Shown in pieces: positions 37,730 to 47,701 of a stretch of 64,000 bases of DNA. The stretch is taken from positions 40,826,007 to 40,890,006 of the forward strand of contig CM017572.1 in the NCBI GenBank assembly GCA_007844125.1, read 5' to 3'. Numbering within the stretch: position 1 is the stretch's first letter; each line of letters begins with the position of its first letter. Source of the stretch: Sinonovacula constricta. Lineage: Eukaryota > Mollusca > Bivalvia > Cardiida > Solecurtidae. A model generated the notes under the pieces. It saw nothing but the letters and a program-made list of their open reading frames with translations. It was not told the DNA's origin and made no database searches. A program made the position numbers and the translations under genes.

Positions 37730-38170
37730 ATCTCAGAGGTAATTGTGGTCAATGTGTTTTGGGACTATGGATCGGACGGTTATAAATTCAAACCCTAGTC
37801 CTGTCACGTCAAGTTTTCAAAAGAATTTATTTTAAGATTCGGAAGATCATAAGCAGCAGAGCATAAGGAGAAACGTGCAACACACCAAGAACGTCTTTAC
37901 ATTATGCCTGAAGTGTTCTTGGTCAAGAGGTTACGGTTATGGAATCAGGATCGGATAGTTTCTAATTCGAAGCCTAGACCCGTTATGACAAGATTTCAAA
38001 AAAGTAATATTAATGATTTGGATTATTATTAATGTACCGTTAAACACACCAAGAAAGCACTTATAACAAGGTTGAAGTGTTCTTGGTCAAGAGGATAAGC
38101 GTGTGTACTCGTATTCGGAGCCTTCTGTGTTCAAACCTGACATGAGATTTTGTTCAAAACTTTTATAACT
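37730..38170 (+). repeat. Three tandem tRNA-like units
   Basis: Three related units start near 37730, 37880 and 38044. Units 2 and 3 open with ACACACCAAGAA, and 22-25 bases later carry its inverted partner GTGTTCTTGGT, giving a 9-10 bp stem. Each unit has an A-box-like stretch (best TTGGTCAAGAGGTTACGG, unit 2) and a B-box-like stretch (AATTCAAACCCTAG, AATTCGAAGCCTAGACCC, GTGTTCAAACCTGACA) about 45-60 bases on. Each ends near an AAGATTTCAAAA-type segment. They are tRNA-derived but too diverged to fold as working tRNAs. Confidence 0.6.
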
Positions 38171-39199
38171 AAGAATATTTTTTTTAGAACATTTTGCACA
38201 AAACACAACAGAATGTGTTCAGACTAATTTTTATTTCCATACACCCAGATTTACTTAATAGCAGTATCCATCCTTGGTTATATTAAAATGTTGCGTTTTC
38301 ATAATACGTCAGTTTCATTTGTTGTACTATTTCGGTCCTATATTGAATGACATACAGCCTTTCACTTGACAGCAACTTTTCTTAAGTTGTATTCTTAATG
38401 TCAGTTCAGTGTGTAGTTATAAAACACAATAGCACATGAGTACGTAATAGCATTGTTTTCTCATAATATTAGTTCCATCGGGATTTAGGGCATACCAGAT
38501 CGTTCTGTTTTTTTCTACAGATACTCTCAGTTTTTTTCATCCATTTCACTTCAATGTTTGAAGTAGGTTCAGTTTATAAAACATAATGATAAACATTATT
38601 GTTTGTATACACAACCAAGATACAAAAATGTTTGCATACAAACCAATTTTGAAAATTAAAAATAAGATACCGAGAAAGAAAAATACATGCAATGTTCCTG
38701 AAAAGTAATGATTTGTGTAAAGTGAGGCTGCTGCACATGTGCATTTTCCGCTTCAACACTTTAGTTTTACAGTTAATAAAATGAGTTTGGCAACTTTTTT
38801 TCTTCTACTTACTTGTATATAATATCTTGGAAAATGGTGTTTATATTTTGTTCTAAACCATTTTATTGTCTCGGGAGTCAATATTATACGTACACTGTGA
38901 ATATTTGATAGTTGCTAAACACTTAAGAATAAAAAAACACACCACATTTCAAGTACATGCATGTCTTTGGTACTTGCTCCCCTATTGATTTACCTGTTTA
39001 CCTGTTCCAGTTTTTGCGTAGCCAATTATGCTTGGCATCAACGACTCTCCATGTTGTTCTTTAAATGTCACTATAACAGATTGTAAAACTGATAAAGTGT
39101 TAGAAATACAATTTTATGTAATGTGTAAGCAAACAAATGAAAAAGTAAAGCGTTTAACAAAGAACACAATCTTTGAAACTGCTTAACAAACACGTCTGC
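38171..39199. other. AT-rich, no gene seen
   Basis: Nothing recognised. Confidence 0.4.
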
Positions 39200-39345
39200 T
39201 GTATGACGTAATTGTGACGTCATGTTTAAGTTCATTTAGGAAAAGAGTCCGTATTAAAATAAGCTCCACCCACATAGCCAATAAGCAGCCAAGAATGCCA
39301 GCGCGCGCTGTCTACGTCACACTGTAGTTCATCGAGAAATTAACG
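39200..39345 (+). promoter_or_regulatory. Candidate Pol II promoter
   Basis: Within 120 bp lie two CRE-type sites, TGACGTAA (39204-39211) and palindromic TGACGTCA (39215-39222), a CACCC-type CTCCACCCACA (39264-39274), a CCAAT box CCAATAAG (39279-39286), an alternating GCGCGCGC (39300-39308) and a third CRE half TACGTCAC (39313-39320). Such clustering is typical of CREB/ATF- and NF-Y-driven promoters. Orientation is inferred from the splice donor 65 bp downstream. No TATA box is evident. Confidence 0.45.
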
Positions 39346-39385
39346 TATTTATGTATAGTTCATTGCTGCGGTAAACATTGGAAAT
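39310..39385 (+). other. Candidate 5' untranslated exon with splice donor
   Basis: The donor AAAT|GTAAGTATTAC begins at 39386 and matches the metazoan consensus at every intron position. With a start site somewhere around 39310 the exon would be about 70-80 bp and, having no ATG in a good context, noncoding. Its partner exon is not identified. The nearest convincing coding exons downstream on this strand are at 57.8 kb, so any link is speculative. Confidence 0.3.
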
Positions 39386-39393
39386 GTAAGTAT

Positions 39394-39835
39394 TACTAAC
39401 AGAACTATAAATCAGCCCCAGACGACATATAGGCCCTGATGTTATATTACCGAAACGTGTTGAGCTCACATGCATGGTCATGTTGATTTGAGGACGGGAT
39501 ACAAGGGAGATGCGATTACTTTCCGGAATTAAGTTTATGTAGACAGAATAGTTTTTATTTATGTAAAGTCTGAACACTGTTTTTGAAATACATTTAATAC
39601 AGAATATTGCTTTACTTCATGAATTAAGTTTCGCATTTGAATTGTTATAATGTATATAGCTAACATAATTGCAGGATTAAAATCTGCCCATCTTCTGCTG
39701 TTAAAATCAGCATGATAAACCCTATTCTCTAATAAAGAAGATTGACATGTCAAACGTTTCCAAAGTAAAGGACTCTTGGCAGTAAGATGCACTTTTATAA
39801 CTTATAGTAAACGTGAATATAACAAGAACGAAAAG
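39394..39835. other. No gene seen (intron of the candidate gene, if real)
   Basis: Short open frames on the minus strand only, without support. Confidence 0.35.
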
Positions 39836-40262
39836 GACAATAAGAAAAGGTCCTATGGGAATTGCTCCGAATATTAAAATTTAAACTACCACTAGACAAA
39901 GGCATATGTAAATGGGATCAAAACACAGAGACGAGACATTAAACACAAAAAGAAAAAACAACAGTTATCGCATTGGAACGGTCAGTCGACACAAGGTTCG
40001 ACTCGGCTGCTTAAACCAGGTTTGTGGAGCGCTCTTTCCTCGCACTTCCTGAACTTTTTGTCTCACAAACACTAAAAATGATATTATTCCATCAAAGGGA
40101 GACAACTACCAGCAATCACATGCATCGGGAGTTAAAACTAATAAAAGAATGCTATATATAAACAATACAACTCTAATTATAATGAACTATCAACAAAGGT
40201 ACAGTGTGTACAGAAGATAAAAGCCTCGGTAACAGTTTCAATGAGAGAAAAGTTTGAGAAAA
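39836..40262 (-). repeat. A/B repeat superfamily, long A-type copy
   Basis: AATAAGAAAAGGTCCTATGG, CACTAGACAAAGGCATATG, ACACAGAGACGAGACATTAA, core GGAACGGTCAGTCGACACAA, GGAGCGCTCTTTCCTCGCAC, CATGCATCGGGAGTTAAAAC, then TAAAAGCCTCGGTAACAG and GAGAGAAAAG. Same extent as the 20.2-kb copy. Confidence 0.8.
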
Positions 40263-41159
40263 AAAAAACAGCTCAAGCGATGACTTTCAATAAAAACAAG
40301 TTATTAACTTGATTCGATCAACATACAATGATTTTATTAAACAAAATTGAGATGCACAATTTGTACACACAAACAAAAATCGTCGATTTTTAGAAAATAA
40401 ACTTAACCAACAAAACAAAAATGTAGTATTGGGAAACGACCCTAGCTTTTTGAAATCCATGTAGTGTTATAATAAGCCGAATATGTATATGTATATTATA
40501 TAGTAACAGCATTCAAAATCCCGAAGGTATACCAACTGTGCAATCAAACATAAAGGGCATGGACACTGGACAGTGCTCAAGTTGTCTTTCTCACCTTAAT
40601 AGGTCACGACTGGAGAGATGATAATCCAGACTTCCGACATTGACTGTCAAATTATTGCTTTAAGTCACGGTATATATGGGGTCGTAACGATGAAACGCCT
40701 TTATTAATTTGTTGAATCTAAATCAATATAATTATTTTGAAGGATAAACTTATTTCTACCATTGACATCGATTTTTAGTATAAAAGTTCGCAAACCATGT
40801 ACGTCTGAATGTCTAAACACCATGGGAACTAAGAAACGTAGCACGAGGTAAATCTCCATCAAGGTATGAATTGCTTACAATGCTAAAGTTGAAGTCTTGT
40901 CATAGAATTGTGTACGGATGTTGTCATTGCAAATAGTAAACACAATGCCAGGAAATGCTGCATGTAAATGACAAGTATTTGCTTTGATAAGGTAACTTCT
41001 GGAGGGTAAATAAGATTGATAATTTGGGCAAAAAGAAGGAGTAAAGCGGCTATTGTTTTTCCGTTATTTTTCTTCAATCTTCCTCGTTTGTTTACCGATT
41101 TCCTATTTTTATTTTTTATTCATATAAAAGATAAAAATTAGGATAAATCGAATACATGA
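40263..41159. other. AT-rich, no gene seen
   Basis: Nothing recognised. Confidence 0.4.
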
Positions 41160-41278
41160 TTGGTGCCGAAAATAAGAAAGTTTATCTGGTTCGCTTCGAA
41201 GCGTGTCTTGGCTCGCTAAAGCTCGCCAAGGTATTCGCTACTCGCTCACCAGATAAACTTTCTTATTCACGGCATCAA
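41160..41278. mobile_element. Foldback MITE, about 119 bp
   Basis: Terminal inverted repeats of about 30 bp: left TGGTGCCGAAAATAAGAAAG plus TTTATCTGGT, right the reverse complement with three mismatches. The inner part folds again through CTTGGCTCGC and GCTCGCCAAG. The flanks carry the same ACATGA (41154-41159 and 41279-41284), a probable 6-bp target duplication. No coding capacity. The whole element would form a near-complete cruciform. Confidence 0.8.
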
Positions 41279-42309
41279 ACATGAATTCTCTATATACTTA
41301 TATATGTATTTATAGTCAAACATGTTTCAGTGTGTTTCAAAGTATTTTTAACACTTCTGTGATAATTGCACGTTTTATAAAATAATAAGTCAATTAAGCT
41401 ATATAATTTTATCTACAAACCATTAATCTGGTGTAATTTCATCCTCTAAAGACAACTTAAACACAAACAATAAAAGAAAGAAAAAAGGTGAATGTTTTTC
41501 ATTTATAAAGGCGATTGTTTTGTTTATATATGTGTTATAACACATATAAACACACTTTTACTTGAAGTAGTCGTCAGTGTATTAAATTCTTACTTTCCGT
41601 CAGTAAATGTTTCCCTTATAAAGTGCATTTTGAAGTTGAAAGTAATTTCTTTTCTCTAGAGTTGTTCTCATACAAGAAAACTCCGAGCCTGCTCTGGATT
41701 TTAATTTTTAAACTGTGTTCTCTAGTTTGGCAAAAAATGTAACGTTAGCATTTGCTTTAATGACGAAATTTTTTTCAGTTTAGCTTTATAAATGATATGA
41801 TCAATGTTGAAATTGAAAATTATATAAATTCAATGATTTTAAGGACAAACATTACAAGCTTCTGTTGTTGACATATCTCTTGCTGGTGTGTTTGTAAATA
41901 AACTTAATAATAATCATATCTAAAAGCACAAATTAGCAAAGTGGTGGTGAGAAATGTTTGAAATAAAAAGACCAGCATAGAATTGTTTGGATATTGTTCA
42001 TATACTTAACAGAAAATGTATTCTGCAATTTTATGGATTCATAGCTGCATTATGTTTTGGAAATTATCTTTTGTCAAGGCAAATGATTCAACAACCGCAC
42101 ATTTTGCGTCACTAGTCTATTAAAATGTATAATACTTGTCATTCATTCGTATATTTATTTGGACGCGTTGATCAGGCGGCTTTATCAAAAACACATAATG
42201 TATATGGAAGACTCGACTTTTAGTATCCCCTTATTGTCTTTTCAAGTCTTTGTTTAGATAGAACATTATGTAATAATTGTACAAACTATTTATATTCGTA
42301 TTTGAATTT
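41279..42309. other. AT-rich, no gene seen
   Basis: Nothing recognised, apart from a short ATATATGTGTTATAACACATATA palindrome-like stretch at about 41526-41550. Confidence 0.4.
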
Positions 42310-42475
42310 CTCATTTTATTGATGACATATAGGTACCCTAGAGAAATCGTCATAATTACTTGGACCTGTTGCCTTTATCGTGTCTCGGTTTCTGATGCTC
42401 AGATGTTCGTTATTGTCTTATTCAGTAGGCAACACTGCAATTCCCGTCGGATCTCTGCATATTCCGGAAAATAAG
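42310..42475 (+). repeat. Duplicated noncoding block G, copy 1
   Basis: Shares CCCTAGAGAAATCGTCATAA, ATCGTGTCTCGGTTTCTGAT and GTTATTGTCTTATTCAGTAG / GCAACACTGCAATTC with 47.11-47.36 kb. The two halves occur in swapped order there, as expected for unequal pieces of a former tandem repeat. Confidence 0.45.
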
Positions 42476-44399
42476 GATATTGGTGACTAATAGTGATTTC
42501 CAGGCGTTGTTTCTGTCAGAATTGTTGCTTGTATATCTTCATGATTGTTTCAAATGTTTCTTCCTTCTAGTATTAATGTTCAATGATTATATCATTGTCA
42601 GTTCTATGCAGGTATTGAGAGTTTTTCATTATCTTACCTCCTACAACAAGCCCCATTTGAAAAACAACAAAAACATGGAGACATTTGTAGTCTTTTGACA
42701 TAAATATTTCAACGATCAATGTGTAGTTACATAACAGAGATCGAGAAAGCAGTAGTTTCTCAGGTTGCAATATTCCCGTCACCGTTTTGTTTGTTTTTTC
42801 TTGTTTGTTGCGTTTGGATGCCTTTTTTAAATATGTTATTTTTTTGTTACTAAACAGAGCACCTTCGGTAGACAGAGATGGTGCGATAGCTGTATGTTTC
42901 CGGACCGTATTATCAGAAGCACATGATCTAAATAGCTCGATAAATTGAATGCCGCTTGTTAATATTTACATGCGGCTTCACTTCAGTTGGAACGATTATG
43001 TCGGAATACTACGGAATATGTGATTTATTATTAATTGGAAGATTGATACCTTTGATTATGACTTCTATTTAAATTTAATGAGACTGTGAGACTTTTTGAG
43101 ACTTTTCAAATTAGGTTGGTATGATGTTTGACACATCGAATAGTTACAGTAATGATAATTTAAATGATTTTGTAGAATATGTAAGATAATATAATATATG
43201 AAATATGATGTATGCAGCTGAACATATATATATTCCGATCATGTCCATATGTCACTTATAAATTATAATAAAGTTCAACGTTATCATATTGACAATTATA
43301 AGAGATCATCGTCTAGTCATACAAAACTCACTACTTTTCTAAGCCATGACTTACTTCTAATTATATACCATCGTATGCATTGGCGTGTTTAAAAATGATA
43401 GGTTGTCTTATCATTACCATTCGTAGAGAACAACCATAGAATGGACAAGGTTAACAAGCTCGAATGGCATTTCCATATTTGAAACTTTTCGGTTTTCTGT
43501 ATTTTTGTAATTTCTTATTTTAGTGGCATTATCACATTTACATTTTATATATTTGTCTTGTACATTTAATAGAAAAATCATACATGCTGTAATTCTCATT
43601 GGAGTTTTTGTTTTTATAATAATACGTAATATAAAAAATAAGAAAAAAACAATAGAGTAAAGATAACAATATGAATTGTCAATCATAAAATAAATAGCAC
43701 CCTTGTCTTATGAAAGCCTTGTTCATCAAAGTGTATTCAGTTTTGGTTTAAGTTTCGTCTTTGTGTACTTGTAATTCTACTTGATTGCTTAGCCATTTTT
43801 TTAGTATGTGTCTGTGTTATTTTACTGAAGACTGAAAGGAGGCTGAATGTGTGTTATGCTGACTGACTGACTAATAACTGGTTTATTTAAGGGCCAGCAT
43901 ATACATTCGTATTTTATCGTGACCTCGGTGTATTATGTAATTTCAGCTATGCGGTCCGGAATCATTTCCAGAGACTGTTTATACTGTTTTATAATTTCCT
44001 AACGCCGCATACCAAACATCGCCAGTAACGCAAGAATAGGGATGACAAAAAATAGTAAATGTTAGATGTTATGTCTGGAAACCAAATCGTATTAACAACG
44101 GCGAAAGAATACACTCTGGCTTTTTAAATAAAGATAAAATAAAGCAATAAAACATTAAGATAATGTGGCGAATTTAAAGGCCTATCTTTCTCTAAAACAA
44201 TATAAATTGTGTAAGGCTTTTTAAAAGACGAGATAGTATTATACTGGTTTTAGCAATGCTGGTTGCACGGTTGAACATAATTAATATAGCTGTTTTAGCA
44301 AATTTATTACAAAAAATCTTTATCCAAATAATATTGCAATGGTACTCTTAAACATCAACTTTTGAAACGGGGAAGTAGAATAGATATTTCCTTGCTGTT
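42476..44399. other. No gene seen
   Basis: AT-rich with several unsupported open frames. The stretch at about 42.85-43.02 kb is GC-richer and not repeated elsewhere in the window. Confidence 0.35.
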
Positions 44400-44580
44400 T
44401 GACCTAATCTGCAAACGACAGGAAATTTCTCATTTAACTTCTGTCTTGTTGCTATGGTAATTCTCGTTATGTGGATCATTAGTTACTTAATGACTCGCAA
44501 GGATGCGGCCGTATGACAATGGAGCGTCTACGGTTGTCTTTAAGCAGCTTAACAAAGCTAACTCTTTCTTTGCCTTATGT
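44400..44580 (+). repeat. Conserved noncoding block D, copy 3
   Basis: CCTAATCTGCAAACGACAGG, CATTTAACTTCTGTCT, X-box-like GTTGCTATGGTAAT (44448-44461), GATCATTAGTTACTTAATGA, GCGGCCGTATGACAATGGAG and TCTTTCTTTGCCTTATGTCA. Upstream similarity is strongest with copy 2. Same strand as the other three copies. Confidence 0.55.
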
Positions 44581-45004
44581 CAGGCCATTTTCGTAAACAG
44601 ATAATATGATTTTACGTCTGAATGTTTATTGAAATCTTATTCTGATTACAGCATTGAAAAAAAAATAAACATGCCATTGTTAAACTTAGCATGTTACATT
44701 AAAATGACCGTTAGAATTCGAACTAAATATGAAGAAAAATACAGGTTCGAATGGAGACAAACATCACTAATGCTTAATTCTTGCTCTTACCCATTTATTG
44801 ACATTTTCAGTGTTGCTATATACAATCCGAATGTGTTGCATATTTTTCAATAGAAAAAATATACTACTCAGCTAAGCTTGATACAAAGGTGAAAGTTAAT
44901 ATAGCAAATGATATCACAAATTTATGTTTTATGACGTATATATGAACTTGGACTTTTTGTTTCAAATTGATATTTATTCATTTTACTTTTTCGCTTTGAT
45001 AAAC
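44581..45004. other. No gene seen
   Basis: One open frame at 44629-44853 shows no domain or splice support. Confidence 0.35.
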
Positions 45005-45240
45005 CCCTTAGGAGATGAGAAATCAGGTCTCCTTAAACCGGTCTAAGCACCCCAGTCGGTTCCTTTGCCGACTGACCATTTGAAAAAGATAATATTTAAG
45101 GCTTTCACAATTGTATGCAATGTTTCGCCTCATTGTTTTGTTACTTGTAAACTTAGCTTGCATATGAAAACCTTGTCAAGTGCTTATGCAGAGTTTTTCT
45201 ATTCGGTTCTTCTAGAATACTGTCATATTTTTGTATGGTA
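45005..45240 (+). repeat. A/B repeat superfamily, diverged B-type fragment
   Basis: Core well kept (AAACCGGTCTAAGCACCCCA, GTCGGTTCCTTTGCCGACTG); the downstream part is degraded but retains TAGCTTGCATATGAAAACC. Confidence 0.7.
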
Positions 45241-45524
45241 GAACAAAACAGTGTTCAATATACTTTTAGCTTAATCTTATTATTTTTTTTTATTTTTTAA
45301 GTACGTTTGCTGAGACTTTCTATTTCATCCAACCATAAAAAGGCAACTACATTTTTTAACATTTCTTCTAAAATGTCCTCATCTTTTATTCCTTAATTCC
45401 GATAAAGTATTTTCTGTAACAACATTTTTTCACGAAACTATTCTTATTGCATTTATAATATGTATGCCTTCCACTCGAATATAAAGTGAGCATTTATTTT
45501 ATTGATGTCACGTCGTGTGTCGTT

Positions 45525-45850
45525 TATTATATACGTCTTTACTTATACCTCAATGTACATCAACGCTTGGACTGGTTTATTTAACATATTATTTTAGGTT
45601 TTAATTTCACTATTTGTCTGTAGGGATTGCATCAGGAAGTGTACGTTAAAGGCCTGTAAATCCGGCTAAGTAATTCAGAAGGCCCCTTTGCCGACTGACC
45701 GTTCCAAGAAGGTAACTGTTGTCTCGGGCTTTTTATAACTGCCACATGTGACAGGCACATGAATACCTTTGTCTTATGTGCCTTTTGCTTTCATTTTCTA
45801 ATATATGTTGCAAGAACCTAACCATAGGACCGTTTCGTATTATATTAATT
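45525..45850 (+). repeat. A/B repeat superfamily, B-type copy
   Basis: TACGTC..CATCAACGCTTGGACTGG at the left, GCATCAGGAAGTG, core TTTGCCGACTGACCGTTCCA, AGGCACATGAATACC, ATATGTTGCAAGAA and CATAGGACCGTTTCGTAT at the right. Faces the reverse copy at 46.03 kb. Confidence 0.75.
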
Positions 45851-46032
45851 TTTAGTTAAATATCATACTGTGATGATTTATATGCAAGAATATTCCCAAA
45901 ATATTATGTATACGTCATTTTTCTCAATATTTGAAGCTTGTCATAAACCCTTTTTGGGTTACTCTGAAATAACTTCGTGTATATCGTTTCTTAGATAGAC
46001 AGATTCTATGTAGTTCACGATCTCAAAATATA

Positions 46033-46190
46033 AAATAGGAATATACATATAAAGTCCTATGAGAATTGCTACATATACCAACATTTGAAAAGGCACAGGA
46101 CTGCATGCCCAATTTAAAAATAATAACGATTTTGTGATGGGTCATTTAACAATTACAGCAATTTCAACAGTTGCCGCCTGTTAAGTCAGT
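46033..46190 (-). repeat. A/B repeat superfamily, B-type end, inverted to its neighbour
   Basis: AAATAGGAATATACATATAA, AGTCCTATGAGAATTGCTAC, ATTTGAAAAGGCACAGGA, TTTTGTGATGGGTCATTTAA, then a truncated core. It lies tail-to-tail with 45525-45850, separated by about 180 bp. Confidence 0.75.
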
Positions 46191-46765
46191 TACTGTTAAT
46201 TCAAAGAAAAAACATGTGTCACATATAAATACCATAAACTTACTTGTTAAAATGGATATTAGATTTGCAGCCTTTTTAATTATCATTAAAATCGGGATCA
46301 ACTGAGAGAAAGACGAAGTTGTTTTTTCTTTAAGTGGAACGCGTGAAAGAACTTGCTTTGAGAATAAGAAATTGCCGTGGCGATTTTAAAGGAGGAGATC
46401 GGAAGTCAGCTTGGTAAAGGACTGTACTTAGTTGCTGCTTTTGATATGTTCTTATTATTTTACAAAAATGTTCCAAAACAATTCTGCACCGCTTTCTTCA
46501 GTTATTAGAGTGAGAACATGTACATTAATGTCTGCTTTAGTACCCCGTGGCGTTTTGGTTGTTTCTTTACGTTTATACATACTAGTATAGTAGTTCATAT
46601 AGGTTATTGAAGTAGCTAGCTTCAATGCTAGTTGGAATGTTTATGAATATACTTAAACTTTGTTGCAAGATACGTCGCAGCTGCAAAATATGGCAATGGA
46701 TTCAAACGAGATTTGATGCTCATCATGGCACAAAGTAATAAGACACAAATATAGCTATGGAAGTA
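46191..46765. other. No gene seen
   Basis: Contains ATTGCCGTGGCGATTT (about 46362), which loosely resembles the X-box of block D; the flanks do not align, so it is not called as a copy. Confidence 0.35.
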
Positions 46766-46915
46766 TTTTTATGTTTTTTCTTTTTGTGTGTTATGTCTCG
46801 CCTCTGTGTTTTTGTCATATTTACATTTACCTTGTTTGCCTTTGTCTACATGTAGATAACATTTAAATATCTGTAAAAATTTTGATAGGACCTTTTCTTA
46901 TTTACCTATTCAAAT
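46766..46915 (+). repeat. A/B repeat superfamily, A-type right end
   Basis: CTTTTTGTGTGTTATGTCTC, CTGTGTTTTTGTCATATTTA, TTGTTTGCCTTTGTCTAC, ATTTAAATATCTGTAAAAAT and AGGACCTTTTCTTATTTACC. No core; the left part is missing. Confidence 0.75.
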
Positions 46916-47109
46916 ACAAGTTGTGTATCTAAATGTAAACAAATGGGCTGCTTTGGACGCTAAAAAGGGATTCAACCGGACACCAAATTTAGCAGCAAAA
47001 CAGTTATGTTGATTCAAACTTTCAGTGCTTTCATCTTTTGTCTTTGCTCAGACTTCGAATTAATGATATCACCCATGACATATGTGTCCCCTGTGAAATT
47101 GCAATTATA

Positions 47110-47360
47110 CGATGAGACGGATTGCATTGTGTCTCAGCTTAAGTTGTTCTGCTATTAGTTATTGTTTTTTTCCAGTAGGCAGCTCTGCGGTTCTAGTTGC
47201 ATCTTACTTTCTATCGTCTTTGTACATACATCGTTAGTTTGCAGGATAACATTATGTCTGACACACAAAAGGTCAAACTTCATTCTTCTCTGTCGTTTTT
47301 TTTTTTTTTTATATTTTTATGACAATTGCTTCCCTTGAGAAATCACAGTAATTAGATGGT
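47110..47360 (+). repeat. Duplicated noncoding block G, copy 2
   Basis: CATTGTGTCTCAGCTTAAG, GTTATTGTTTTTTTCCAGTA / GGCAGCTCTGCGGTTC, then ATGACAATTGCTTCCCTTGA / GAAATCACAGTAATTAG; compare 42310-42475. Confidence 0.4.
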
Positions 47361-47654
47361 CTAGTAAATTACATTGCGTATTGGATATATTTGCGCCAGT
47401 TTACGTAACTGTGTTATCTAGTTGCCTTATTTTTTCTCTTTAAGCTTTCTAGAAAATGTGGAACGCTGTGACTTTTTACCAGTGGGTTTCGGTTTCTTGT
47501 GTTTGCAATATTTGCTGGTTTTGTAAAAGAATCCTACTGTATGTCATATTCAACTGGTGTCAGGATGTTCCATTCAGTTCCTCCGTTTACCACAGTTAAT
47601 CTGTTTAACAATACTGCGCTTTTAAGCACATAATCTACTTCCGGTGCTGTTATA

Positions 47655-47700
<46 letters not shown>
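47655..47700 (+). repeat. (CTTT)n microsatellite
   Basis: About 11 uninterrupted CTTT units; a polypurine/polypyrimidine tract able to form triplex DNA. Confidence 0.97.

Positions 47701-47701
<1 letters not shown>

Noticed and set aside
37881..37924. Hairpin as a microRNA precursor
   Set aside because: The stem is only about 9-10 bp and it precedes tRNA-like boxes in a tandem unit.
46362..46377. ATTGCCGTGGCGATTT as a fifth X-box block
   Set aside because: Neither flank aligns with the four block D copies.
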